The notes under the pieces: generated by a model
The model's input: only the letters and a program-made list of their open reading frames with translations
Database searches by the model: none
Told to the model about the DNA's origin: nothing
Translations under genes and position numbers: made by a program
Part shown: piece by piece, positions 53,543-63,928 of the stretch
Position numbering within the stretch: the stretch's first letter is position 1
Layout: every line of letters begins with the position of its first letter
Origin: Vibrio harveyi NBRC 15634 = ATCC 14126 = KCTC 12724
Lineage (GTDB): Bacteria > Pseudomonadota > Gammaproteobacteria > Enterobacterales > Vibrionaceae
DNA length: 64,000 nucleotides
Assembly (NCBI RefSeq): GCF_001591145.1
Contig: NZ_BCUF01000031.1
Location: 1 to 64,000 of the forward strand
Reading direction: 5' to 3'

Positions 53543-54235
53543 CTAAGACCAACTCACTTCACGCACTAAGCCACTCTTATATTCATTTCTCAGGTCGATA
53601 CCCGTTCGATAATCGACGATATCTTCAATAGTGAGTACTGGCATTCCATGGCGCCTTGCAAACTCAATGGTCTCTGGCAGTTTCGCCATGGTTCCATCAG
53701 GGTTAGTCAGTTCGCAAAGGATCCCTGATGGGACTAAGTTTGCTAGATACATCAAATCGATCGTACCTTCGGTATGACCTCGACGGGCCAACACGCCATT
53801 TGTTTTCGCAACCAGCGGAAAAACATGGCCTGGTCTTGCTAAATCTTCTGGTTGAGCATCAAAATAAGTGGCCGTTTTGACCGTTGTAACGCGATCTTTC
53901 GCAGAGACCCCCGTGGTCACTCCTTCTTTCGCTTCAATCGAAACCGTAAAAGCGGTCTGGTTTTTACTGCAATTATCTTTCACCATCGGAGGAAGATCTA
54001 ACCAATTGGCGCGTTCCTCCGTTAAGCACAAACACACGATACCGCTGCCTTCGCGGATCATGAGCGCCATTTGTGCTTCAGTAAGATGCTGTGCAGAGAA
54101 GATAAGGTCGCCCTCATTCTCGCGATCCTCATCATCCATTAATAGAACACCAAGGCCATTTTTCAGAGCCTCAATCGCTCTTTCTACCCTTTGTACTGGA
54201 GTGCCAAACTCATCTAGTAGTGACGTTGAGCTCAT
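53543..54235 (-). CDS. ribB: 3,4-dihydroxy-2-butanone 4-phosphate synthase (RibB/LuxH)
   Basis: 230 aa. RibB motifs are [22 protein letters not shown] (metal site), [32 protein letters not shown] and [17 protein letters not shown]. It makes the four-carbon precursor of riboflavin, so it raises FMN supply. In V. harveyi this gene is the luxH at the end of the lux operon, exactly where it lies here. The ATG at 54233-54235 follows GGGGAGAAGAAACT. The open frame extends to 54340 through LuxG-coding sequence, which I excluded. Confidence 0.95.
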   Translation of the reverse strand: MSSTSLLDEFGTPVQRVERAIEALKNGLGVLLMDDEDRENEGDLIFSAQHLTEAQMALMIREGSGIVCLCLTEERANWLDLPPMVKDNCSKNQTAFTVSIEAKEGVTTGVSAKDRVTTVKTATYFDAQPEDLARPGHVFPLVAKTNGVLARRGHTEGTIDLMYLANLVPSGILCELTNPDGTMAKLPETIEFARRHGMPVLTIEDIVDYRTGIDLRNEYKSGLVREVSWS

Positions 54236-54257
54236 AGTTTCTTCTCCCCAATTCTGA

Positions 54258-54959
54258 TTACAAATAAGCGAACGCATCCGCGTAAAGTTGCTCTGGTTCT
54301 GCTCCTCTTTTGTCACAGAACCAATCACGAGCGACTTCAACCATTTTGCAAGGACCGCACAAGTAGATATCGAACTCAGCTAAGTTACGGAAATCACTCA
54401 TCACACACTCCAACACCTTTCCTTGCTTAGCGTATTGCGGACAGGTTGATATTTCAGTGACTGGCACGTAACTGATATTTTTGTTTTCAAGCGCAATATC
54501 CACCAGTTCGTCATGCACATACAGGTTATCCATATCCTTGGCACCCCAATAGACGTAAATCGGCTGGGTAAACCCTTGCTCCAAGCTATTTTTCAAAATA
54601 CTAAGGGTGTACGACATTCCGGTCCCGCCTGCGACCAATAACAAGGGTTTGACACTCTCATCACGCAGCCAAGCCTCGCCTCGCGCCTCACTTACTTCAA
54701 CCATGTTACCGCAGACCCACGAATTGGTGAGTTCTTCCATCACAAGCGTATTTTTCTTGCTGATATCTGAGCCACCAATATGGAGTTCTAAAAACGCACA
54801 ATTTGAGGGACATGAGGCTATAGAAAACGGTAAGCTGCCAAAGCTTAAGCTAACGTTAATGTACTGCCCTGCCCTAAACTCAAAAGGCTGACTCGGCTTG
54901 AGCAACACTCGGAATATGAAGCTTGTTAACGGCTCAATTTTTTCTATCGAACATAACAT
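54258..54959 (-). CDS. luxG: LuxG flavin reductase
   Basis: 233 aa, Fre/ferredoxin-reductase-like. The flavin part is [24 protein letters not shown] and the NAD(P)H part is [21 protein letters not shown] near-terminal motif [18 protein letters not shown] follows. It reduces FMN to feed luciferase. It starts at the ATG 54957-54959, one base from the luxE stop, matching the V. harveyi LuxG start [14 protein letters not shown]. The longer frame to 55013 overlaps luxE. Confidence 0.95.
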   Translation of the reverse strand: MLCSIEKIEPLTSFIFRVLLKPSQPFEFRAGQYINVSLSFGSLPFSIASCPSNCAFLELHIGGSDISKKNTLVMEELTNSWVCGNMVEVSEARGEAWLRDESVKPLLLVAGGTGMSYTLSILKNSLEQGFTQPIYVYWGAKDMDNLYVHDELVDIALENKNISYVPVTEISTCPQYAKQGKVLECVMSDFRNLAEFDIYLCGPCKMVEVARDWFCDKRGAEPEQLYADAFAYL

Positions 54960-54960
54960 C

Positions 54961-56097
54961 TCAGTTGCCCCCTTCACTCTTAGCAGTAAACGCTTGAGAC
55001 ATACTGAGAGCACACCCCTTCATACCTCGCGTCTTAACTCTTCTAACGATCTCAACAGTGGTTCCTGGACGATCGCCTTCTTCTTCTCGCACAATGCCGA
55101 TGTCATCCGTCACTAGAAAACATGGATAGCTAACCGCCGAGGCATCCATATAGCTCATCAGTCCTGGCTGGCCATGAGGAAGCGGCTTTAATGTTTTAGG
55201 ATCCAGAGCTCTTGCAAAGACCCAAGGCGGTACACGCTTTTTGTGTTCTGTATCTTCAAAAAAGCAGGTGTTCAGTTCAACTTGATTAAATGTGTCTCGA
55301 ATCTGCTCTGGGCTTTCTAAGGTAAAAGTCTCACACAAAAGTTGGTTGAACTCGTCTCTATCGAGCGATTGATCCTGATGTTTTTTCCAGCCGCCGCCAG
55401 TGATGATGTAAAGATCGCGACCACCATTGAAAGTTTGACCTTGCTCGCGCATGAAACAGCACAGTAGATAGATAAAATAAGGAGGGCCGATAAGACAAAT
55501 GGTTTTACCAGACTGCTTAATACGATTCATATTAGCTAGCGTCGCCTCAAAGTCGATCTCATCCTCAGTGACAGTAAATGCGGTCGGATAAAGGAGCTCG
55601 ACTAAGCTCATGACGTATTTGAACCAAATATTGTTGGCATTAAAGCGATCTGGGCCTAAGTTCACCAACTCCATCTGATGGTCAAACCAATCACCAACGT
55701 AATTCATACCGAAATTTACTGAGCCAAGAAGCCGCTCAATACTGAGTCTATCTCGTGCAACAATACTTTTGATGCCACTAGTGCCACTGCTAGTAAAGCG
55801 ATTCTCGACCTCGTCATCGTCAAGTGTTAGTAGGGTCTTCAACTTAAAAATAGAAGTAGGGAAAACGGGGATATCGTTGAGATCTTCCACCACCTCTCCG
55901 ACTCCCAGCCTCTCGCAGAACTGACGATAATCATCATTATTGTGGTAATGGTATTGATATGCCCCTTTAACAAGGCGAGATGTCAGCTGTTTTTGTTCCT
56001 GCAATGACCATTGCTGAGGAGTTCCCATGAAAATCAAGTCATCGATTTCTGTGCTCGCTGCGATATTTTCCTGCTTAACCGCTGAAAGTACGTCCAT
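54961..56097 (-). CDS. luxE: LuxE acyl-protein synthetase
   Basis: 378 aa. It activates the fatty acid released by LuxD and passes it to LuxC. Family features are FTSSGTSGIKSIVARD (ATP-binding Thr/Ser-rich loop), LIGPPYFIYLLCCF and the C-terminal MKGCALSMSQAF carrying the acyl-accepting Cys. The ATG at 56095-56097 gives MDVLSAVKQE. The frame extends upstream to 56172 into the luxB gap. Confidence 0.96.
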   Translation of the reverse strand: MDVLSAVKQENIAASTEIDDLIFMGTPQQWSLQEQKQLTSRLVKGAYQYHYHNNDDYRQFCERLGVGEVVEDLNDIPVFPTSIFKLKTLLTLDDDEVENRFTSSGTSGIKSIVARDRLSIERLLGSVNFGMNYVGDWFDHQMELVNLGPDRFNANNIWFKYVMSLVELLYPTAFTVTEDEIDFEATLANMNRIKQSGKTICLIGPPYFIYLLCCFMREQGQTFNGGRDLYIITGGGWKKHQDQSLDRDEFNQLLCETFTLESPEQIRDTFNQVELNTCFFEDTEHKKRVPPWVFARALDPKTLKPLPHGQPGLMSYMDASAVSYPCFLVTDDIGIVREEEGDRPGTTVEIVRRVKTRGMKGCALSMSQAFTAKSEGGN

Positions 56098-56182
56098 ATA
56101 AATGCCTCTATTAGTTAGCGCTATCGCGCGAAAAGAATGGTGATATAAGGGGCATCGCTGCCCCTTCAGCATCAGTTAAACG

Positions 56183-57157
56183 TTACGAGTGGTATTTGAC
56201 GATGTTGGCGTTTACCACATCGATAACCGCTCTTTGCTGCGCTTTATCTTCCATCGACTCAAAAGACATCAATAGGTCCGCAGCACCACAACACTCAATC
56301 GCAACTCGCGCTGCCTGAGTACTTTCTTCATAAGTACCGATGGCATTTTCTGACAACAGCTCTCCCATTTTTTGCTCAAAGTCGGTATTTGAGTAAGATT
56401 CACGGACAAACTCTTCCAAATACACGCGAGCTTCTGCCCTTGCTGCTTCACCATCTACATTTTGGTTGACCAGCAGCGTCAGCTTGTGTCGAACCTGACT
56501 AACATCGACACCATGTGCCTGAGCAACTTCGTGGTACAAACCGGCGTATTCTTTTCTTTGAGCGTTTGAGTCGTCCCATCTAAACACGAGTGGAAGCCCT
56601 AACTTAGCCGCCCATTCAACCACTTCTTTGCTCGTCGCATTCACAAATTGCGCAGGACCGCCTTCAGTGAACGCGTGTGGGTTAACGGAGATTTTAGGAA
56701 AACTATAAAAATCATTGTTTGGATGGCAGTACCCAGTAGTGAATGCATCATTGATGATCTTGTGACACTCACTGAACAACTGAAACTGAGAATCCGTTGG
56801 TCGATTAAAGAAGCGCATATCTGCACTCTTTTCACAATCACTAAAGCCAAAGGCAAAACGGCCTTCACTCATTTGGTCAAGTAGACACGCTTCTTCCGCC
56901 ACACGTACTGGATGATGCGTGGTAATAACGTGATTCAACGAAGCCACTTTGGCGTTCTTTGTCATACCAAGTAAAAAACCAGCCACTGTTAGTGGGGCAC
57001 CAACCACACCATTGTTCGAGAAATGGTTTTCGTAAACAGCCAACGTGTCAAACTTCAACTGATCTACGTAATGTGCGGTATCTAACATTTCTTCGATGAC
57101 TTGATCAGAAGAACGCTTTGAATTCATAAAATTGAGGAAGAATAATCCAAATTTCAT
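56183..57157 (-). CDS. luxB: Luciferase beta subunit LuxB
   Basis: 324 aa, homologous to LuxA and needed for the stable heterodimer and flavin site. Features: MKFGLFFLNFMNSKRSSDQV, YENHFSNNGVVGAPLTVAG and AEEACLLDQMSEGRFAFGFSDC. The sequence is that of V. harveyi LuxB as I know it. It lies 26 bp after luxA. Confidence 0.98.
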   Translation of the reverse strand: MKFGLFFLNFMNSKRSSDQVIEEMLDTAHYVDQLKFDTLAVYENHFSNNGVVGAPLTVAGFLLGMTKNAKVASLNHVITTHHPVRVAEEACLLDQMSEGRFAFGFSDCEKSADMRFFNRPTDSQFQLFSECHKIINDAFTTGYCHPNNDFYSFPKISVNPHAFTEGGPAQFVNATSKEVVEWAAKLGLPLVFRWDDSNAQRKEYAGLYHEVAQAHGVDVSQVRHKLTLLVNQNVDGEAARAEARVYLEEFVRESYSNTDFEQKMGELLSENAIGTYEESTQAARVAIECCGAADLLMSFESMEDKAQQRAVIDVVNANIVKYHS

Positions 57158-57183
57158 GTCTCTTTCCTTTTAGAAAATATTAA

Positions 57184-58251
57184 TTACTGTTTTTCTTTGA
57201 GATATGGCATCACATCAGACTGGAATAGCTTCATAGATGCGATAATTTCTTCTTCAGAACCGTTTGCTTCAAAACCACAACAAATATTGTCAATACCCGT
57301 CGCATCGATATCTTGCTGGATAATCGCGATACACTCTTCAGGCGTCCCTACTGGGTTGATTTCGTAGCTGTAATCAATTCGGCGATTGGTGTCTTTGTGG
57401 CCTTTCAACACAAAATCACGCCATTGACCTTTATTGAAGTCGTAACCTTTTGTTTGGTCAGAGTCGTCAAAAATCTTGGTGGCATTCACGTATGAGTCGT
57501 ACCAATGGCCCAAGAAGTTGCGGCAAATATCTTTGGCTCTATTTGAGTCATGATCGACGGAGGTGATGTAAGACAAACAGTGGTCAATCTTAGTCACATC
57601 GTAGCCATGTTCAGTCGCGACTTCGTTGTAAAGATCAAGCTGCGCTTTCTTCTCGTGAGTGTTGATGATCCAGCTTAGAATCATTGGTAGGCCACGCTCT
57701 GCAGCCCATTCTGTCGTTGATGCTGACTCCGCGACGACATAAACAGGAGCACCACCTTGTGTGTAAGCCGATGGATTCAGTTGGATTTTCGGGAACTTAA
57801 TATGTTCGTTATCCGCCGCGATATAGCCTTCATTGAAGCCTTCTTTCATCAAGTCATACCAACAGTCCATTAAGGCTCGGCTGTTATCCATGTCTGTACC
57901 AAAGACACGAAAATCTTTATCGTACAAACCGCGACAAATACCAAAACGGAATCGTCCTTTTGACATTTGATCCAGTAGGTTTACGTCTTCTGCTTGTCGA
58001 ACCGGATGGGCAGTCGGCAATACGATAGCTGCAGTGCCAACGTTGAGCGTTTCTGTCGCACCTAATAGGTGTGCGGCAGCAACATAAGGATTCCCTAACA
58101 ACCCAAATTCAGTGAAGTGGTGCTCTAGCAACCAAACGGTGTCGAAGCCACAACCTTCAGACGCTTTGCCCAGATTAACCAATCGCTTCATCACTTCGGT
58201 CTGAGATAGCTCAGGTGGCTGATAAGTGAGAAGGAAGTTTCCAAATTTCAT
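57184..58251 (-). CDS. luxA: Luciferase alpha subunit LuxA
   Basis: 355 aa, the catalytic subunit that oxidises FMNH2 and long-chain aldehyde with light. Catalytic His44 and His45 are in [10 protein letters not shown], and reactive Cys106 in [10 protein letters not shown]. The sequence matches V. harveyi LuxA as I know it over its length. It lies 34 bp after luxD. Ribosome site AAGGAAATG-like (TAAGGAAATGTT). Confidence 0.98.
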
Positions 58252-58285
58252 AACATTTCCTTATTTGTTGGTATTACGATAAGAC

Positions 58286-59203
58286 CTAAGCCATTTCTGG
58301 CGTACGGCTTTCAATTTCCGCTTTCAAGCGACGTTCATTCACAGTCGCGATGGTGAGTTGTTCAAAATCAGGCTCGATAAAGTCGACGTCGATTTCTAAG
58401 CTGCCTCCATCCATTGCGATGGCGGCTTTGGTGACGGATTGGTAAAAATTACGTAACACGACCAAGTTTTCGCCCAAGTCATGAGAGCTACCAAGCAAGG
58501 AGTAGAGCTTGCAATGCCCAGTGCGGATATGCGCTAACATGTCATAGACTTCTTCTTGCTTAACCCAATCATCGTTGTTAGCGGTAAAGGCGATTAAAGG
58601 AACCGAGGTATTGGCTACTTTGTCGAGAGTAGAATCTAAGGTATCCCAGTGATGCTCGAAGCAGTCGCGAACGAACACTTCAGAACCAAGCTTATGACCT
58701 TCAAAATCAAGATCGTTTGGTAGCTCATCGATAGGCAAACTGAGGTAATCAAAACCAAGCGCTTTTTCTAGTGTGTCACGCAAGTTCACCACACCAACCG
58801 CAGTAATCAGAAAAGACAGCTCCAGATCAGAGATAACTTCATAGGCGACACGAGCTGAGAGACTTGCCGCAATCAAGCCAATGTTTTGTGTGCCCTTGGT
58901 CTGCAGCCAGTGATAAACAGTGCACAAACTATTTTTGCCCGTCGTCATGGTGAATTCATCAATCGAACCCGAGCTGAGCCCCACATGATGAAGAGAATCG
59001 TAACGGAACACATGGAAACCATTTTCAGATAGATACTCGGCCAACCCAGCAAAGTGATCCATTCTTCTGGCAAAACCAGAAGCAATTAAAATGGTGTTAT
59101 TTTTAGAAGGCACATTTTCTTTTGGGGGCGTTTCCCAGACGTGGAGTTCCTGACCATTGTTCACGCGCAACACGTGTGCAATAGTCTTGCATTGATTATT
59201 CAT
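58286..59203 (-). CDS. luxD: LuxD acyl transferase
   Basis: 305 aa thioesterase releasing myristate from acyl carrier protein. Alpha/beta-hydrolase fold with the nucleophile Ser114 in IAASLSARVAY, acid near FTANNDDWVKQEE and His in LLGSSHDLGENL. 15 bp separate it from luxC. Confidence 0.97.
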   Translation of the reverse strand: MNNQCKTIAHVLRVNNGQELHVWETPPKENVPSKNNTILIASGFARRMDHFAGLAEYLSENGFHVFRYDSLHHVGLSSGSIDEFTMTTGKNSLCTVYHWLQTKGTQNIGLIAASLSARVAYEVISDLELSFLITAVGVVNLRDTLEKALGFDYLSLPIDELPNDLDFEGHKLGSEVFVRDCFEHHWDTLDSTLDKVANTSVPLIAFTANNDDWVKQEEVYDMLAHIRTGHCKLYSLLGSSHDLGENLVVLRNFYQSVTKAAIAMDGGSLEIDVDFIEPDFEQLTIATVNERRLKAEIESRTPEMA

Positions 59204-59218
59204 TGTAATTTTCCTTAT

Positions 59219-60652
59219 TTAAGGGACGAAAACCAAGAATTTATCTTCTTCAAGAAAGCGGGTTTGCTCTATTTCGACAGATACATCCTTAGTGGTGAAG
59301 TTATATGGTCTTTCATGAGAAACAAATCGAACTAAACGTTGAAGAGGGCGCATTGCATCATGTGCGCCACCAGCTCTAAATATATTATTCATCCCAGATT
59401 CAACGATTCTTTCTACCCCTTTTGCGGCGAATGCATCTCGATATTTCTTGGAAGATTCCCATGGATAAAAAGAAATCGTTTGTGTTTGATGTTTTTCTAT
59501 ATATTGAACAACATCATCAACCTTATTTATTTTGTGGACATAAACGCAACGACTTAATGGATGGTTATATTCAACCCCGGGCTCTGACTCGATGATCATC
59601 CAGTTATTTTCCGGTTCTGATATAACTTTCAAACCAGAAAATTGACACTCAAGACGAGTCATAGAAAATAAAGCTTCATCATCAAAACTTTGTTTTGATT
59701 TTGGTAAAACTTCTTGATAGAGATTCAGTTTTTCAACAAGTTTTAATTTAAATTCTTCATACTTATCTCCAGAAAAATAAATATTCTGAGTAGAAAAGCA
59801 GGCATTTTGGTCATAAAAGCAAATATCATGGGCAACACCCGAGGCGGCTTCTTCTAGATCGGCTGGATGGTCTAACACGGTAAAACTCTTCTTTGGACCA
59901 AACTTCAAAACATCGATATGTGAAGGAGAATGCTTAACCGCCCAATCAATGGCATCCCGCCCCCCCCAAGCAACCACTGCATCCATATGACTGAGTAACT
60001 CTTCAGCGAGTGTCGTATCCGATGCATGAGGCCAATACAATACGGAGATGGAACGAGAAATTGGATGATTCGGATCGACGTCAATAAAGCTCATCGCTAG
60101 CGCGTGGGCAGTAAAAGGATCCGATGCTGACATTCTCACAATACATTGATTTCTCGTCAGTATGCCTCGTAGTATTGAGGTCACACCGGAGAGAGGAACA
60201 TTCCCCGCAAGCAAATGCATCGTGCGTCCTTTAGGAAAAGCCCTCACATAACACTCACCCTGCGGTAGCCATTCATCTTGTATATGCGTAGAGCCAAGTT
60301 CGGTATCAATAATGTCGTAGAGCGCACTCTTAGAGCAAAGGATCATTGCAATCCAATTTGCCTCTAGTTTTGCCATTTGTGGTGAATACCCCAAATAAGT
60401 AATAAGAGACCGAATATATGCCCTTCTTCTTGAATACTCTTCGCTCTTCCAACGCTGCCCCGTTGTATAAAGAAAATTGATGATGTTATTAATATTTAGA
60501 TCATTTAAATAATCATGATTCACCATCTGGGTTAAATGAAGATTATTAAAGGAATCAATCTTAACTTTTTTTTCTTCAAAACTGATCTCAAATCGATTTT
60601 CTTCAGTAGAAATAATTTGTCCATTTACTATTAAAGGTAAGTGTTTTTCCAT
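59219..60652 (-). CDS. luxC: LuxC acyl-CoA reductase
   Basis: 477 aa aldehyde-dehydrogenase-like enzyme that reduces the activated fatty acid to aldehyde with NADPH. The acylated Cys is in ICFYDQNACFSTQNIYF (about residue 285), and the nucleotide region is AWGGRDAIDWAV. First gene of the lux operon, transcribed leftward. It contains an eight-base G run on its coding strand (59960-59967). Confidence 0.97.
   Translation of the reverse strand: MEKHLPLIVNGQIISTEENRFEISFEEKKVKIDSFNNLHLTQMVNHDYLNDLNINNIINFLYTTGQRWKSEEYSRRRAYIRSLITYLGYSPQMAKLEANWIAMILCSKSALYDIIDTELGSTHIQDEWLPQGECYVRAFPKGRTMHLLAGNVPLSGVTSILRGILTRNQCIVRMSASDPFTAHALAMSFIDVDPNHPISRSISVLYWPHASDTTLAEELLSHMDAVVAWGGRDAIDWAVKHSPSHIDVLKFGPKKSFTVLDHPADLEEAASGVAHDICFYDQNACFSTQNIYFSGDKYEEFKLKLVEKLNLYQEVLPKSKQSFDDEALFSMTRLECQFSGLKVISEPENNWMIIESEPGVEYNHPLSRCVYVHKINKVDDVVQYIEKHQTQTISFYPWESSKKYRDAFAAKGVERIVESGMNNIFRAGGAHDAMRPLQRLVRFVSHERPYNFTTKDVSVEIEQTRFLEEDKFLVFVP
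59960..59967 (-). repeat. Eight-base G tract within luxC
   Basis: TGG GGG GGG CGG encodes Trp-Gly-Gly-Arg. It is the longest G/C run I noticed in a coding gene here, and slipped-strand errors would frameshift luxC. Confidence 0.7.
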
Positions 60653-61288
60653 ATCAAGAGCTTCTCTTTTAAATTTTGGAAAACATTAATTCCTTGGATC
60701 ATTTTTTTAAAGTTAATTAAAAACTTTTAACCAAATACATTAAACAGTTCAAAGTAACGAGAACTATTATCACTTAATTTAATTATAGTTCTTCTTATCT
60801 ATAATTAGTCGTAACACTTAACAAATAACTAAACTTCAAACACTTTAGTTTTTGATTTTATCAGCGCTATTAAACACTAGCGGAATCATACTCATAAATA
60901 TTGCATAAATTATTAATGTTATTTGTAACACTATAAATAAGTAATGATGTTTAAGTAGTTGTTACTACTAGATTTAACTGTAATTCCTCAGTAATACCCT
61001 CTCAGCCAAAGTAGTACTTTCGGTGAAAAAGTATGAACTTCATGAGAAACCACTAATGGGGTACTTCCTATTGGCGAGTGTACAAGTTAGATGTGTGACA
61101 GTGTACGTGCGGAGCTCTTTGCAAAGCGCAGGTTTTGAACTCGGATTTACCCGCTTAAAGCGATTGTCATTTTGAGATTCATATTAAAAAAAATAAAAAA
61201 CTTACATCTAAAGCATTGATATTAAGGGCATTATCAGTTGGCACATTCCTTTCATTGCATATATCACGAACCAATGAGAGGGCGAATT
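60653..61288. promoter_or_regulatory. lux operon upstream region
   Basis: 636 bp of AT-rich sequence between luxC and the divergent LruC-domain gene. In V. harveyi the luxC promoter is known to be activated by LuxR, which binds several sites here under quorum-sensing control. I could not place a full LuxR box by eye. A dyad AGAACTAT...ATAGTTCT lies at about 60759-60791 (8-bp arms, 17-bp spacer), 110 bp upstream of luxC. Weak ribosome site AAGAGAAGCTCTTGAT for luxC. Confidence 0.6.
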
Positions 61289-63394
61289 ATGAAAAGGACA
61301 TCACTGTTACTTGGGACTTTAATGGCAAGTGCATATGCACAAGCCACGCCGTTCGACACCTGCCCAAGCAAAGCATACCTATTTCAATCAACCCCAGTTC
61401 AAATCTATGGCGTCAATTTGGTTACAGGTTCTACTACTCTTTTAGAGGACGACACGGGTTTAGCTTCGGGTATTAACGGCGTGGGCTTTGACTTCACTGA
61501 CCGTTACATTTATGGCTACGACACTACGAACAAAAAGATAGTTCGATTAGGGAAAGACTTTCAAGCAGAAACACTGAACGTTTCCGGTCTACCTACCGAT
61601 CACACCTTCTTTGTGGGTGACGTCTACAATCACGTTTACTATTTGTACCGTAAAGGGAAAGGTCTATTCTCCATTGATCTCTCCCCACTAGACTCGGATC
61701 CAAACGCAACATTAAACATCGTAAAGATTAGCTCGACGGCGACTGTCAACCTTACCGACTTTGCGTTCCATCCCGGTGACGGTTCTCTTTATGGTATCGA
61801 CAACAACTCTGGTGTCCTATACCAGTTCAATCCATCAAATGGCAATGCAACTGCAATCGGTGATACTGGCGAAACAGGCACATTCGGCGCTGGTTATTTC
61901 GATGTAAACGGCAACTATTATGTATCACGTAACCAAGACGGTAAGATCTATCGTATCAACTTGTCTTCAGAAAACGCCGCTAACATTGCAGCAGGGATTG
62001 TTCCGGCAGTTGAGTTTGTCTCAAACGGACCAAGCTCAAGTCAGAATGATGGTGCACGTTGTGCAAATGCACCTGTTATTGATGAAGACGATCCTATCGA
62101 TTTTGGCGATGCACCCGATAGTTACAGTACAACTCTAGCTTCTAACGGACCTCGTCACGAAGTCGACGACGTAACTTGGCTTGGTTCTGTCGCCCCAGAT
62201 GGTGACGCTGACGGTCAAGCAAATGATAACTCCGTGGGCACAGCAGATGAGGATGGTGTTGGTTTTGTATCCGCGCTTGATCCTGGCTTAAGCTCCATTG
62301 TGAATGTCACCGCCTCCACTTCTGGTTATCTGTCTGCGTGGTTTGACTGGAACCGCGATGGTGACTTTGATGATGAAGGCGAACAGGTCTTTACCGATGA
62401 ACTGCTTTCAGCCGGAAATAATCCACTGCCATTCGTTGTTTCTACTGCGGCAACAGAAGGTTCGAGTTGGAGTCGATTCCGCTTCAGCCAACAAACTGGG
62501 TTGAATTACGACGGTGGTTCGACATCTGGTGAGGTCGAAGATTACCCTATTGCGATCACGGGAAATGGGTATTCTGTTGAATACTTCCCAAGTGCAGAAA
62601 GCTTCGCCACCGTTGCTTATGAAGATAACTGGCCCTACACAGCAGACTACGACATGAATGACGTTGTCGTGACTTTCCAAATCACGGAAACCAGCTTAGA
62701 TGGTCATGTAGAGAACATCCAAATCACTGGTGACTTGGCTGCGTACGGTGCAGACTACAAAAATGGGTTCGCCATCCGCTTACAGGGCATCTCGAGAAGC
62801 GCGATTGAAAATGGTCTCACAACACTCTCTTTTAATGGCATTGAGCAGGCGTCCAACGGGCTAGAAAGCATTTCTGACGAAGCAATATTCATCATTAGTG
62901 AAGACTTGAGCCAACATGCCTCGAGCGGTTGTAACTTCTTTAGAACAGAAGCTGGGTGCGACGACAGCGTGTCTCTCACCTTTACTCTAAACGTCTACTT
63001 TACTGAAGGCTCTGACCGTTCATCCATACAAGCGATGCCTTACGACCCGTTCATCTTCGCGACTCCAGGAACTTACCATGGTGACGGCATTACTTTCCAA
63101 CCAGGACGTAAATGGGAAGTTCACTTAGCCGACCAAGCGCCAACAGAGCAATTTGATGACCAAAACCTCTTCGGTGTTGGTGTGGACGCAAGTAACCCTT
63201 CACAAGGTGTGTACTTTAAAACTGCGAACAACCTACCTTGGGCACTATTAATCGTTGAGGATTGGGATTGGCCACTCGAACGTATCGATATGGTTGAGGC
63301 TTATCCTCAGTTCAAAACATGGGCTGAATCTGCTGGCGAGTTAGGTACAGATTGGCATACCGCTCCAACACCAAACAAGTGCTACATTCCATAG
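61289..63394 (+). CDS. Exported GEVED/LruC-domain protein
   Basis: 701 aa. The ATG at 61289 with GAGAGGGCG upstream gives a signal peptide (MKRTSLLLGTLMASAYAQA); the longer frame from 61238 has none. The N-terminal part (about 20-270) is a beta-propeller-like repeat region (GVGFDFTDRYIYGYD, DFAFHPGDGSLYGID, GYFDVNGNYYVSRN). Then a GEVED domain (about 290-430: WFDWNRDGDFDDEGEQVF, SGEVEDYPI) and a C-terminal LruC domain (about 430-690: AYEDNWPYTADYDMNDVVV). GEVED and LruC domains are found in surface and secreted proteins. It pairs with the lipoprotein that follows. Confidence 0.8.
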   Translation: MKRTSLLLGTLMASAYAQATPFDTCPSKAYLFQSTPVQIYGVNLVTGSTTLLEDDTGLASGINGVGFDFTDRYIYGYDTTNKKIVRLGKDFQAETLNVSGLPTDHTFFVGDVYNHVYYLYRKGKGLFSIDLSPLDSDPNATLNIVKISSTATVNLTDFAFHPGDGSLYGIDNNSGVLYQFNPSNGNATAIGDTGETGTFGAGYFDVNGNYYVSRNQDGKIYRINLSSENAANIAAGIVPAVEFVSNGPSSSQNDGARCANAPVIDEDDPIDFGDAPDSYSTTLASNGPRHEVDDVTWLGSVAPDGDADGQANDNSVGTADEDGVGFVSALDPGLSSIVNVTASTSGYLSAWFDWNRDGDFDDEGEQVFTDELLSAGNNPLPFVVSTAATEGSSWSRFRFSQQTGLNYDGGSTSGEVEDYPIAITGNGYSVEYFPSAESFATVAYEDNWPYTADYDMNDVVVTFQITETSLDGHVENIQITGDLAAYGADYKNGFAIRLQGISRSAIENGLTTLSFNGIEQASNGLESISDEAIFIISEDLSQHASSGCNFFRTEAGCDDSVSLTFTLNVYFTEGSDRSSIQAMPYDPFIFATPGTYHGDGITFQPGRKWEVHLADQAPTEQFDDQNLFGVGVDASNPSQGVYFKTANNLPWALLIVEDWDWPLERIDMVEAYPQFKTWAESAGELGTDWHTAPTPNKCYIP

Positions 63395-63406
63395 GGAGAG
63401 AACATT

Positions 63407-63847
63407 ATGAGAACTTTAATTACAATCATCATGGGATTAGCTTTAACAGCATGTGGCGGTGGTGGTGGAGGCGGTACGAGTGCGCCCCCTCCACCGACAC
63501 AGACTGCAGTGCCAGATGAAGATCCTACAATGCAAGATCTTGAAGTGCCCGATGGCTTTAACTACAACCCTGTAGTACAAGGCTCATTAAATGTGGATAT
63601 CAGCGGTTTCTCTTCACAGCGTGCACACCTAAGCGTTTACAAAGATTTCAAAGAGAGTGGTTCTGGGAAATATGACGCAAAATACCCGAGCAAAGTGGCC
63701 TCTGTACCTCTGAATAACGGAACCGCAAACTTTGACTTCAACGTCTCAGACAGCCAAGGGAATCTTCTTGTAGAAATCTGGTTTTATGATGGCTCGGACC
63801 CAATACAGAAAGTGATTTCTTCAGGTGATAGCAATTGGATTCTTTAG
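63407..63847 (+). CDS. Glycine-rich lipoprotein
   Basis: 146 aa. Lipobox IMGLALTACGGGGGGG, with the modified Cys at about residue 16, followed by a poly-Gly and Pro-rich linker and a small beta domain (GSLNVDISGFSSQRAHLSVYKDF, ANFDFNVSDSQGNLLVEIWFYDGS). Probably anchored in the outer membrane. It lies 12 bp after the LruC gene with AGGGAGAG as ribosome site, so the two form an operon and may bind each other. Confidence 0.78.
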   Translation: MRTLITIIMGLALTACGGGGGGGTSAPPPPTQTAVPDEDPTMQDLEVPDGFNYNPVVQGSLNVDISGFSSQRAHLSVYKDFKESGSGKYDAKYPSKVASVPLNNGTANFDFNVSDSQGNLLVEIWFYDGSDPIQKVISSGDSNWIL

Positions 63848-63891
63848 CCAAAACAAGCTGAAAACGTGAAGATAGAAAACAACTCACACTT

Positions 63892-63928
63892 AAAAATCGC
63901 ATCGTTCTTTTGAACATGCGATTTTTTT
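63892..63928 (+). terminator. Terminator of the LruC/lipoprotein operon
   Basis: AAAAATCGCAT / ATGCGATTTTT around a 13-nt loop, followed by T's. The last 70 bases of the window hold no gene I can see. Confidence 0.88.

Noticed and set aside
54236-54340. Extension of ribB to 54340
   Set aside because: It reads into the luxG gene and lacks a ribosome site. The ATG at 54233-54235 matches RibB.
60653-61288. Specific LuxR boxes in the lux promoter
   Set aside because: No sequence fits the LuxR consensus well enough by eye. Partial TGAT...ATCA matches have the wrong spacing.
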